A model generated the notes under the pieces. It had not been told where the DNA came from. It saw nothing but the letters and a program-made list of their open reading frames with translations, and did not search any database. From NCBI GenBank assembly GCA_000990945.1, contig LBQR01000008.1:1-37946 (forward strand): a stretch of 37,946 bases of DNA, given 5' to 3'. The DNA comes from Candidatus Moranbacteria bacterium GW2011_GWF2_35_54. Lineage in GTDB: Bacteria; Patescibacteriota; Minisyncoccia; Moranbacterales; UBA9337. Numbering within the stretch: the stretch's first letter is position 1; every line of letters begins with the position of its first letter. Made by a program: the position numbers and the translations under genes. Below are positions 17,598-24,865 of this stretch, piece by piece.

Positions 17598-18026
17598 ATG
17601 AAAAGACTTCTATTTTTTGCAGGTGTGGCTGGCATCTTTTTGGCGTTTTACTTATATGCGGTATTTGCGATAGCGTTAATGCTGATTGTTTTTGGTGCGG
17701 TTGCTATTTTTTCTCCACTTATTATTTCGGCTCATTTTTTGAATTCCCCAATTTTACACATAGAGGAAGTGGAATATGATATAATTCATATTCTTGATAA
17801 ATCGAAAAAATTATTGAGAGGTGAGGGATGGCTAACTTTTGACGAGATTTTTAGCCTTGCTGAAGCGTTAGATATGGATAAAGATTTGATGAGGAATGGA
17901 TATTACATTGCTTTGTCCAATCTCATCAACAGAAAGATGGTCGAAACTGGTAGTAAAAATGGAGAGCATGTTTATCGGTTAATTGTTGAATGCAATTCTG
18001 TTGGAGAATTGCCTTGCGTTGCATAA
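17598..18026 (+). CDS. Hypothetical membrane protein with C-terminal winged-helix-like region
   Basis: Two TM segments then a soluble domain; preceded by SD-like aagagg. Confidence 0.6.
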   Translation: MKRLLFFAGVAGIFLAFYLYAVFAIALMLIVFGAVAIFSPLIISAHFLNSPILHIEEVEYDIIHILDKSKKLLRGEGWLTFDEIFSLAEALDMDKDLMRNGYYIALSNLINRKMVETGSKNGEHVYRLIVECNSVGELPCVA

Positions 18027-18042
18027 TTTTGTCTTTCATATG

Positions 18043-18078
18043 GGGTTTAGTCATGCGTGTGTGACTAAACCCTTCTTA
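18043..18078 (+). terminator. Rho-independent terminator
   Basis: gggtttagtca-tgcgtgtg-tgactaaaccc followed by ttctt. Confidence 0.65.
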
Positions 18079-18202
18079 ATTTAATTGCAAAAAATATGAT
18101 ATAGAGTAAAATTAAAATATGGAAATTATTGCGATATAAAATTTAAAATAATAATTTAATAAAAAATCGAATATGGAAAAAATAAAAGTTCACCCTGTTA
18201 AA

Positions 18203-18481
18203 TAATTTTAAATTTTTATATTATTATGTATTACGTCTATGTTCTTAAAAGCTTAGCGGATGGCAAGAACTATGTTGGTTATACAAAAAATTTAAAATTA
18301 AGATTTGAGGAACACAGGAAAGGAAAAGCAAAATCTACAAAAAACAGAAGACCATTAAAATTAATATATTACGAAGCCTGCCTAAATCAGCAAGATGCTA
18401 CTCACAGAGAAAAGTATTTAAAAACTTATCATGGAAAGATGTTTTTGAAAAATCGCCTCAAATCTTATTTAACAGGGTAAA
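18203..18481 (+). mobile_element. About 279-bp GIY-YIG-bearing insertion (TAAA flanks; alternative bounds 18193-18477 by inverted repeat)
   Basis: TAAA at 18199-18202 and 18478-18481; CCCTGTTAAATAA (18193-18205) / TTATTTAACAGGG (18465-18477) inverted repeat. Confidence 0.8.
18226..18480 (+). CDS. GIY-YIG domain mini-protein
   Basis: MYYVYVLKSLADGKNYVGYTKNLKLRFEEHRKGKAKSTKNRRPLKLIYYEAC...REKYLKT. Confidence 0.93.
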   Translation: MYYVYVLKSLADGKNYVGYTKNLKLRFEEHRKGKAKSTKNRRPLKLIYYEACLNQQDATHREKYLKTYHGKMFLKNRLKSYLTG

Positions 18482-18655
18482 CAACATGGTTTTACTGCTT
18501 TCTCTTGGTTTGCGGGGTGGTTATTTACAATTGGTTTTTTGGAATTGCCATTTTTTTGGAAAGGCGTTTGGGCGGTAGTGCTGTGGCCTTATTATATAGG
18601 TGTCGCAATTAAGGTTTTGATGCAAAATTAAAATAATTTATTTTTCAATAATAAC

Positions 18656-19079
18656 ATGGCTATAATATACGAAACAGAAAATTTTATTCTTGAATCTTCG
18701 ACTAGAGGGTGGGCATATTAAAATTTCTCCAAAAATAGGCATTGAAGATAGGACTAAATTAACGCCAAAACAAGCGATTGAGTTGATGCGATTAACTATG
18801 TTAGCGGGAGAGGCTATGAAAACGGCTATGGGAAAATCTGGAGTGGAAATTGGAAGAATAAATTATCAAGACAATGGCAATTGGACTCCGCATTTGCATA
18901 TTCATCTTTATGGCAGAGTAAAAGATGCAACTATACAAAAATATGGCGATCCTATTATTTCAGGTCATCGGGAAGAATATAAGCCATTGAACGGCGAGGA
19001 TATTGAGAATATGGAAAAGGCAATCGATGATTTATTAAAAGAAGAAAAATTTTCTGAAGTTAATTGGAAATTAACATAA
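18656..19079 (+). pseudogene. HIT-like domain protein, apparently frameshifted near the N-terminus
   Basis: MAIIYETENFILES in one frame, RLEGGHIKISPK...NWTPHLHIHLYGRVKD in another; HxHxH motif. Confidence 0.7.
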
Positions 19080-19083
19080 TTAC

Positions 19084-19554
19084 ATGAAAAAAATATTAAT
19101 AGTGTATTATTCTCGCACTGAGACGACTAAGAAAGTAGCGATGCAACTGGCGGAAAAATTGGGGGCAGATGTGGAGGAGATTAAAGACACTGTGGACAGG
19201 AAAGGGGCCAAGGGTTATTTGATTTCTGGTCGAGATGCGACCTTGCGAAAGTTGACGGTTTTAGAAAAATCAGAAAATAATCCTAGTAACTATGATTTGG
19301 TAATTATTGGTACGCCGATTTGGTCCTGGAATATGTCAGTGCCGGTGCGCACTTATTTGACTGACCGCAAGGATGAATTTCCAGAAGTGGCTTTCTTTTG
19401 CACTATGGGAGGCAGTGGGGATAAACGGGCATTTGCAGAAATGGGTGAAATTATTGGAAAACAACCAATAGCGACTCTGACTTTAAAAACAGTGGAGGTG
19501 GTGAAAGATTTGGCTCAAGAAAAAATTGATGAGTTTGTGAAATCAATAAATTAA
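19084..19554 (+). CDS. Flavodoxin-like protein
   Basis: ILIVYYSRTETTKKVAMQLAEKLGADVEEI, LVIIGTPIWSWNMSVPVRTYL. Confidence 0.92.
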   Translation: MKKILIVYYSRTETTKKVAMQLAEKLGADVEEIKDTVDRKGAKGYLISGRDATLRKLTVLEKSENNPSNYDLVIIGTPIWSWNMSVPVRTYLTDRKDEFPEVAFFCTMGGSGDKRAFAEMGEIIGKQPIATLTLKTVEVVKDLAQEKIDEFVKSIN

Positions 19555-19683
19555 AAAAGTTTTGTTTATGAGATAATTTTTTTACGATGATTAATGAGCG
19601 TTGGAATTGTTTTTATCCACCCCCTCCCAACCTCCCCCTCAAAGAGGTGGAGGGGTAAAACGTGTAAGTTTTAAAGAAAATAT

Positions 19684-20232
19684 ATGAAAAAAGTAACATT
19701 TATCACTGGCAATCAAAACAAGGCGGATTATTTGGCGAAGTTTTTGAATCATCCGATTGATCACAAGAAAATTGATTTAGATGAAATTCAAGCATTAGAC
19801 TTAAAAGAAATTATTGAGCACAAAGTCAGAGAAGCGTATAAAAAAATAAAAAGGCCAGTAATCGTCGAAGATGTTTCTCTGGAGTTTAAAGCCTTGGGCG
19901 GACTGCCTGGGCCATTTATCCGATTTTTTGTGGACAATGTTAAATTTCAAGATATTTGTTCGCTAGTTAATGGGAAAGATAGAGCAGCAGTGGCTAAATG
20001 TGCAATGGGATATTTTGACGGAAAAACATTGAAGATTTTTGAAAAAGGATTGAAAGGAAAAATAGCCAAGCGACCAGCTGGGAAAAATGGTTTTGGCTGG
20101 GATAGGATTTTTATTCCTCAAGGCTACGAAGTTACTCGCGCCTCGCTAAATGAAATTGACGATAAAAAAACATTTTTAAAAATAAAACCCTTTGCCGAGC
20201 TAAAAAAATTTTTAAAAGATAATAATTTATAG
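19684..20232 (+). CDS. Ham1/RdgB-type non-canonical NTP pyrophosphatase
   Basis: VTFITGNQNKADYLAKFL, VIVEDVSLEFKALGGLPGPFI, GFGWDRIFIPQG. Confidence 0.92.
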   Translation: MKKVTFITGNQNKADYLAKFLNHPIDHKKIDLDEIQALDLKEIIEHKVREAYKKIKRPVIVEDVSLEFKALGGLPGPFIRFFVDNVKFQDICSLVNGKDRAAVAKCAMGYFDGKTLKIFEKGLKGKIAKRPAGKNGFGWDRIFIPQGYEVTRASLNEIDDKKTFLKIKPFAELKKFLKDNNL

Positions 20233-20239
20233 AATATTT

Positions 20240-20761
20240 ATGGAAATAGAATTGGAAAGGACATTTTTAGCCAAGTATATTCCAGAAGGATTGGATAAAT
20301 GTGAATGTAGGGAAATTTTGGATATCTATATCCCATTATCTGCAGCGCATCCAAGCTTGCGGATTCGAAAAAGAGGAGATATTTATGAGGTAACCAAAAA
20401 AGAAATAATTTATGGCAATGATTCGTCGGAAATGTCTGAAAAAACGATTTCATTAACTAAAGATGAATTTAATGAACTAGCTAAAATTCAAGGAAAAAGA
20501 TTGCACAAAAACAGATATTTTTTTCCTTATGAAAACAAGACAGCGGAAGTGGATGTTTTCTTGGATGATTTAGCCGGATTGGTGGTGGTGGATTTTGAAT
20601 TTGAATCAAGAGAAGAAATGGAAAAATTTGCAATGCCAGATTTTTGTTTGGCCGAAGTTACCCAAGATAAAACCATGGCGGGAGGAATGCTCACGGGAAA
20701 AAGTTATAGGGATATTCTAGGAGATTTGGAGAAATATAATTATAAAAAGATAATAAAATAA
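20240..20761 (+). CDS. CYTH-domain protein
   Basis: MEIELERTFLAKYIPEG, LRIRKRGDIYEVTKK, EVDVFLDDLAGLVVVDFEFESREE. Confidence 0.88.
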   Translation: MEIELERTFLAKYIPEGLDKCECREILDIYIPLSAAHPSLRIRKRGDIYEVTKKEIIYGNDSSEMSEKTISLTKDEFNELAKIQGKRLHKNRYFFPYENKTAEVDVFLDDLAGLVVVDFEFESREEMEKFAMPDFCLAEVTQDKTMAGGMLTGKSYRDILGDLEKYNYKKIIK

Positions 20762-20765
20762 ATAT

Positions 20766-21518
20766 ATGGGAATTGAATCAATGTCTCAAAATAAAGAGCA
20801 GACAGCAGTTCATTATCCTGGTGAAAATTATGAATTTAGCTTGTCTCTAGCTGAGAATTGCAGCGATAATGCGTTAGATGTCATTAGGGAGAAAAAATTT
20901 ATCAGAGAGCGTCTTTTGGATATAAAAAATCATGATGAAAAAACTTTTCTGCATTCTTTAGAGGTGGGAAATATGACCGCTTTTTTGATCAATAGACTTG
21001 GCGATAAATTATCAAAAGAGGAAAGAGAAATTTTAATAAGCTCAGCGTTGCTTCATGATTATGGGAAAACTAGCATTGACCCGGAGATTTTAAATAAAAA
21101 AGAAGAACTGACCCCGGAGGAATTAACGGAAATAGAAAAACATCCAACTGAGACCTTTTATGCCCTAAGAGAATGGAATATCGAAGTAGCTAAGGTGTCC
21201 GTAGCTCATCATGAGCACCAAGATCATACTTATCCGCGAAAAGAATTCACGGATGATGTTATGAGAGAAAGGACGCCCAGCAAAGAGGTAGATAAGTTAT
21301 CGAGAATTTTAGCGATAGTGGATTCATTTCAGGCTATGCTGGATCCAACTCGTCCAAGTAGCATAAGGAGCCCTAAGACTATCGATGAAACAATAGATGA
21401 ATTGAATAAAAAATTTATTTTGAAAGAAGACAAAGAAACCATTTTTTTATTGGAAAAATATTATTATGAAAAATTGGATAATGAAGAAAAGAAAAATTCA
21501 AAAGAGCAAATACATTAA
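20766..21518 (+). CDS. HD-domain phosphohydrolase (HD-GYP-like)
   Basis: HSLEVGNMTAFL, ALLHDYGKTSIDPEIL, VSVAHHEHQD. Confidence 0.9.
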   Translation: MGIESMSQNKEQTAVHYPGENYEFSLSLAENCSDNALDVIREKKFIRERLLDIKNHDEKTFLHSLEVGNMTAFLINRLGDKLSKEEREILISSALLHDYGKTSIDPEILNKKEELTPEELTEIEKHPTETFYALREWNIEVAKVSVAHHEHQDHTYPRKEFTDDVMRERTPSKEVDKLSRILAIVDSFQAMLDPTRPSSIRSPKTIDETIDELNKKFILKEDKETIFLLEKYYYEKLDNEEKKNSKEQIH

Positions 21519-21530
21519 AATAAATTAATC

Positions 21531-21652
21531 TCAGTTAAATAATGTAAATTACTGCTATTTAACGGTTTACCCCGTTAAATCAGAGTAGGTTTTGTTATTT
21601 AACGGGGCAACCCCAGTTAAATAGTGCGGGGTACCGCAATTTAACGGGGTAA
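21531..21652. repeat. Alternating inverted CCCNGTTAAATA / TATTTAACNGGG repeat cluster
   Basis: Six alternating copies between the HD gene and the ORF at 21659. Confidence 0.8.
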
Positions 21653-21658
21653 AGAAAT

Positions 21659-21862
21659 ATGGAAGAAGAAATTTTGAGGAAAATTGAAGATCAAAACAAG
21701 AAGATTGATGCAATCTGGATAAGTGTAGAAAAAACGAGAAAATATTTTTTAACTACTCTTATAATATCAGTAGTAATGACAGTTTTACCGTTGATTGGAC
21801 TACTGATTGTCATTCCGATAGTTTTGAGCAGTTTGTCGAAATCGATGGAAGGACTTTTGTAA
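21659..21862 (+). CDS. Small protein with coiled coil plus TM segment
   Basis: MEEEILRKIEDQNKKIDAIWISVEKTRKYFLTTLIISVVMTVLPLIGLLIVIPIVL. Confidence 0.7.
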   Translation: MEEEILRKIEDQNKKIDAIWISVEKTRKYFLTTLIISVVMTVLPLIGLLIVIPIVLSSLSKSMEGLL

Positions 21863-21889
21863 AATTTCAAATTTCAAATGTCAAATAAA
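21862..21889. repeat. 7-bp-period array abutting a stop codon
   Basis: AAATTTC|AAATTTC|AAATGTC|AAATAAA starting on the last base of the TAA. Confidence 0.65.
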
Positions 21890-21952
21890 TTTTTAATGAC
21901 TTAATGAAATAATTCAGGTCGTTTTATTTTTTTTAGTATGAGTGGCTGTTAT

Positions 21953-22040
21953 ATGCTAATATGTTAAAATGTTGGTATGCTAAGATGTTGGAATGTTAAT
22001 ATGTTAAAATGCTGACATGTTAATATGTTAAAATGATTAC
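21953..22040. repeat. 8-bp-period array, 11 phased ATG units
   Basis: ATG at 21953, 21961, 21969, 21977, 21985, 21993, 22001, 22009, 22017, 22025, 22033. Confidence 0.95.
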
Positions 22041-22062
22041 ACGGAGAGATGCTAGAGTGGTT
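22041..22062 (+). repeat. Partial tRNA-Ser(CGA) 5' duplicate
   Basis: acggagagatgctagagtggtt identical to 22392-22413. Confidence 0.9.
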
Positions 22063-22127
22063 TGCGCCCGAGGCGCATCCGCCTGGGGCGGAGAATAGAA
22101 CTTAATAATTCTTATATAATCAAAAAG

Positions 22128-22388
22128 ATGCATTACGTTTACATTTTATATAGTAAAAAATTAAATAAATTCTACGTGGGCGCAACAAGTGATTTGAAAA
22201 GAAGAGTTTCGGAACATAATATAGGAGCGAGTCAATTTACTTCCGCGGGGGTTCCTTGGGAGTTGGCATATTATGAAGCTTTCTTAAAAAAGAAAGACGC
22301 TATAAGAGAAGAGAATTTTCTAAAAACAGGAAAAGGGAGAGAAAGAAGAAAATATTTATTGGAAACTTATTTAGAAGATTTAAAATAA
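22128..22388 (+). CDS. GIY-YIG domain mini-protein
   Basis: MHYVYILYSKKLNKFYVGATSDLKRRVSEHNIGASQFTSAGVPWELAYYEAF...REENFLKTGKGRERRKYL; ORF track extends to 22062. Confidence 0.93.
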   Translation: MHYVYILYSKKLNKFYVGATSDLKRRVSEHNIGASQFTSAGVPWELAYYEAFLKKKDAIREENFLKTGKGRERRKYLLETYLEDLK

Positions 22389-22393
22389 TTTAC

Positions 22394-22480
22394 GGAGAGA
22401 TGCTAGAGTGGTTGAATAGGACGCTCTCGAAAAGCGTTGTCCGAGAAATCGGACCGAGGGTTCAAATCCCTCTCTCTCCT
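22394..22480 (+). tRNA. tRNA-Ser (anticodon CGA)
   Basis: ggagagatgctagagtggttgaataggacgctctCGAaaagcgttgtccgagaaatcggaccgagggttcaaatccctctctctcc; acceptor GGAGAGA/TCTCTCC; no encoded CCA. Confidence 0.93.
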
Positions 22481-22568
22481 CAGTGAACAAAATGAATAAG
22501 ATAGATAAATTATCTTAAGATAAGATTTGTCAAGAAACCATTTGATATGGTTAATAAAAAGAGGAAGA

Positions 22569-22754
22569 ATGGAAATGTCTAAATATTATGTTGTGTTACG
22601 CAGTAGGGAGAAGCCTAGAGAATTCCAGCCTGCTTTAAGATGGCATGTTTCTTTTGATAGCAAAACTGATTTTGAAAATTGGTATACGGACGAAGTTAAA
22701 TCAAGACAAGAGATACTTTGGGAGGCACAGCTACTGAAAACGAATTCCAAATAA
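22569..22754 (+). CDS. Hypothetical protein (61 aa)
   Basis: SD-like agaggaag before ATG; MEMSKYYVVLRSREKPREFQPALRWHVSFDSK. Confidence 0.6.
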   Translation: MEMSKYYVVLRSREKPREFQPALRWHVSFDSKTDFENWYTDEVKSRQEILWEAQLLKTNSK

Positions 22755-22935
22755 TATTTAATTCAATTTATAGAGCTATTTGCGATAGTTATTTTTATTG
22801 ATAATAATCCGGACTGAAACGAACTGTTTTTCTTTACTCTGTCCTCGTTTGGTGGTAGAATAGGTGCAGATAATTCAAAAATATGTTTAAGAACAAAAGA
22901 ACGTCGGAAGCATATAAAAAATAATCCGATTTGAT

Positions 22936-23403
22936 ATGAATATTTATCTAAAAAAATTTACAGATAAAAAGTTTAAGAATCCAGCCAAAGCTCTTGATTT
23001 GGGAGCTGGTGATTTTAAGGACGTCCTTTATCTTAGAGAGTTGGGATGGGAATGTGAAGGGGTAGATAGAATAGGTGGGGTGGATTTGGAAAAAACGTTT
23101 AAATCAGAAAATGGTCCGTATGACCTGGTTTTCTCCAACTATCTTTTACATAAATTGAAAAATAAGGAAGCTTTGGCGGAAACGGCCTTTGAAAATCTTA
23201 GGAAAGGCGGTTGGCTGTTTATCCATACTTTTGAAAAATCCGATAAAATAAGTTTTCACGGGGTTGACATTGAAGAAATAAAGCGTATACTGAAAGGCCC
23301 TGGCTTTATTGATATAGAATATAAGATATTTGATGTATATGATGAAGAAGTCGGACATAAACATTGGCACAAAATTTTGGAGGTAAGTGCTAAAAGACCT
23401 TAA
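22936..23403 (+). CDS. Class I SAM-dependent methyltransferase
   Basis: AKALDLGAGDFKDVLYLRELGWECEGVDRIGGVDL...YDLVFSNYLLHKL...LRKGGWLFIHTFEK. Confidence 0.85.
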   Translation: MNIYLKKFTDKKFKNPAKALDLGAGDFKDVLYLRELGWECEGVDRIGGVDLEKTFKSENGPYDLVFSNYLLHKLKNKEALAETAFENLRKGGWLFIHTFEKSDKISFHGVDIEEIKRILKGPGFIDIEYKIFDVYDEEVGHKHWHKILEVSAKRP

Positions 23404-23473
23404 GGAAAGTTCTTTAAAAGACAACACATTTTCGATGTTGTCATTGACAATAAAAAAGGAGGTGATGATAAAA

Positions 23474-23572
23474 GTGGCTAAGACCAAAGCTGAGGCTAAA
23501 AAAGACGCAAGCGCCAAAAAGCCGGTGAAAAGGGTTCGCATAGGCAAAGGTAGCTGCACTATCTGTGACTGA
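23474..23572 (+). CDS. Putative RiPP precursor peptide MAKTKAEAKKDASAKKPVKRVRIGKGSCTICD (GTG start; alternative ATG 23465)
   Basis: Very strong SD aaaggaggtgat directly upstream; short, basic leader-like N-terminus, C-terminal GKGSCTICD; immediately before a radical SAM/SPASM gene. Confidence 0.7.
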   Translation: MAKTKAEAKKDASAKKPVKRVRIGKGSCTICD

Positions 23573-23593
23573 AACCACGTTACTCAACTCAGA

Positions 23594-23626
23594 GGGGGTA
23601 AACGCTCATGCGTTACTCCCTCGTTT
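23594..23626 (+). promoter_or_regulatory. Hairpin between peptide and radical SAM gene
   Basis: gagggggtaaacgc-tcat-gcgttactccctc, no T-tract; possible attenuator or mRNA-processing hairpin. Confidence 0.6.
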
Positions 23627-23645
23627 AATAGATGGAGGTTTTAAA

Positions 23646-24725
23646 ATGGAATGCGTAGAAAAAACTCCAACCTTGTCGGTGGAGACGGAAGAGGCTATCT
23701 ATGAGATTGAGTTTGCTCAGATTCAGATCGAAATAACCGGTCGTTGCAATATGCATTGTCAGCACTGCCGAGCCGCGCATGAAGTGCGGAAAGATATGCC
23801 GATCGACCAGATTATAAAGATTATCCGCTTTGCCCGGCGGTTCAGCCCCAACTACAAAGAAATTGTGGTTTCCGGGGGTGAACCATTGATCCATCACGAT
23901 TTTTTCAATGTGTTGGAAGCGGTTAGGAGAAATGGGGGAGAATTTGTGACACTCACCACGAACGGTTCGCTCTTGACCGAAAAACATCTCTCTTTCATAA
24001 GAGATCTGGAATTTCAGCGCTTTATTCTATCTGTTAGTTTGGACAGTCTTGATGCTGGAATACATGATAATTTCCGATCTTTTCCTGGCGCTTTTGAAAA
24101 AGCTCTTCGGTCCGTAAAGATGATCGTGGAAGCCGATATCCCGAACGTCATGACTTCCGTCAGGACAACTCTGCGTCCAGAACAGATCGGGGAAATGGAA
24201 GATATTGTGGATTTTGTCTTCTCCTTGGGAGTCAAGCGTTCAAGCCTGTCTCCGATCCATCCATCCGGGCGCTCGATAGAACGCCCCGATCTCTGGATGA
24301 GTAAAGAACAGAAAAAGAAGTTCATGGAGAATCTCTACCGGCTCAAAGGCAAGTATCCCAATTTTCAAGTGAGCACGAGCGATCCCTTGAAATGCCTGTT
24401 TAGGGGCTATCATGATGTTGGCGGTGAAAACGAATTGGTTTTTGACGGATGCTCGGCGGCGGCGGTGACTTTCAATGTTGGGGCCGATGGAACCATGACT
24501 CCTTGCGCTCTTTTGAATATTCCAATGATGAATGTTTTCGACCTTTCTATCGAGGAAATCACTGAGAGTTATCGTAATAACGAAATCGTAAAAAACATGC
24601 TGGACATGAATCTCAAGGGCAAGTGTGGCGTTTGTCCGAAGAAATATCAGTGTGGCGGTTGTCGGGCCAGAGCCCATGTCCGCAAAGGTGATTATCTGGA
24701 GGAAGATCCGGATTGCTGGCTTTGA
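23646..24725 (+). CDS. Radical SAM/SPASM domain protein (probable peptide maturase; ORF track starts at 23565)
   Basis: CNMHCQHC motif, SGGEPLIHHDF, SPASM-type CGVCPKKYQCGGCRARAHVRKGDYLEEDPDCWL; SD ggaggt before ATG 23646. Confidence 0.92.
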   Translation: MECVEKTPTLSVETEEAIYEIEFAQIQIEITGRCNMHCQHCRAAHEVRKDMPIDQIIKIIRFARRFSPNYKEIVVSGGEPLIHHDFFNVLEAVRRNGGEFVTLTTNGSLLTEKHLSFIRDLEFQRFILSVSLDSLDAGIHDNFRSFPGAFEKALRSVKMIVEADIPNVMTSVRTTLRPEQIGEMEDIVDFVFSLGVKRSSLSPIHPSGRSIERPDLWMSKEQKKKFMENLYRLKGKYPNFQVSTSDPLKCLFRGYHDVGGENELVFDGCSAAAVTFNVGADGTMTPCALLNIPMMNVFDLSIEEITESYRNNEIVKNMLDMNLKGKCGVCPKKYQCGGCRARAHVRKGDYLEEDPDCWL

Positions 24726-24748
24726 AGGTATTATAAAAAATAAGTTTG

Positions 24749-24780
24749 GGCGTTGCGTCTCTCGCAACGCCTTTTTTCTT
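24749..24780 (+). terminator. Rho-independent terminator
   Basis: ggcgttgcg-tctct-cgcaacgcc followed by ttttttctt. Confidence 0.9.
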
Positions 24781-24819
24781 TACTTCAAGGCTATTTAGAG
24801 ATAAAATGGAGATACTTAT

Positions 24820-24835
24820 CTAGATACATATCTAG
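24820..24835. repeat. Left copy of 16-bp inverted repeat CTAGATACATATCTAG
   Basis: Perfect reverse complement at 28500-28515. Confidence 0.85.
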
Positions 24836-24865
24836 AAAACTTTAAATAATAATTAACTTATTATT

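Larger units (their letters stand above)
18173..18631 (+). pseudogene. Small membrane protein interrupted by a GIY-YIG insertion
   Basis: MEKIKVHPVK (18173-18202) plus QHGFTAFSWFAGWLFTIGFLELPFFWKGVWAVVLWPYYIGVAIKVLMQN* (18482-18631) rejoin in one frame when the insert is removed. Confidence 0.85.

Noticed and set aside
21953-22040. CRISPR array
   Set aside because: Units are only 8 bp with no spacers; no cas1/cas9-type genes. The Cas2-like gene at 13681 has only two 30-bp flanking repeats about 645 bp apart.
23146-24767. Antisense ORFs over the methyltransferase/rSAM region (23146-23559, 23625-23987, 24014-24325, 24240-24767)
   Set aside because: Opposite-strand shadows of well-supported genes; no family resemblance or SD.
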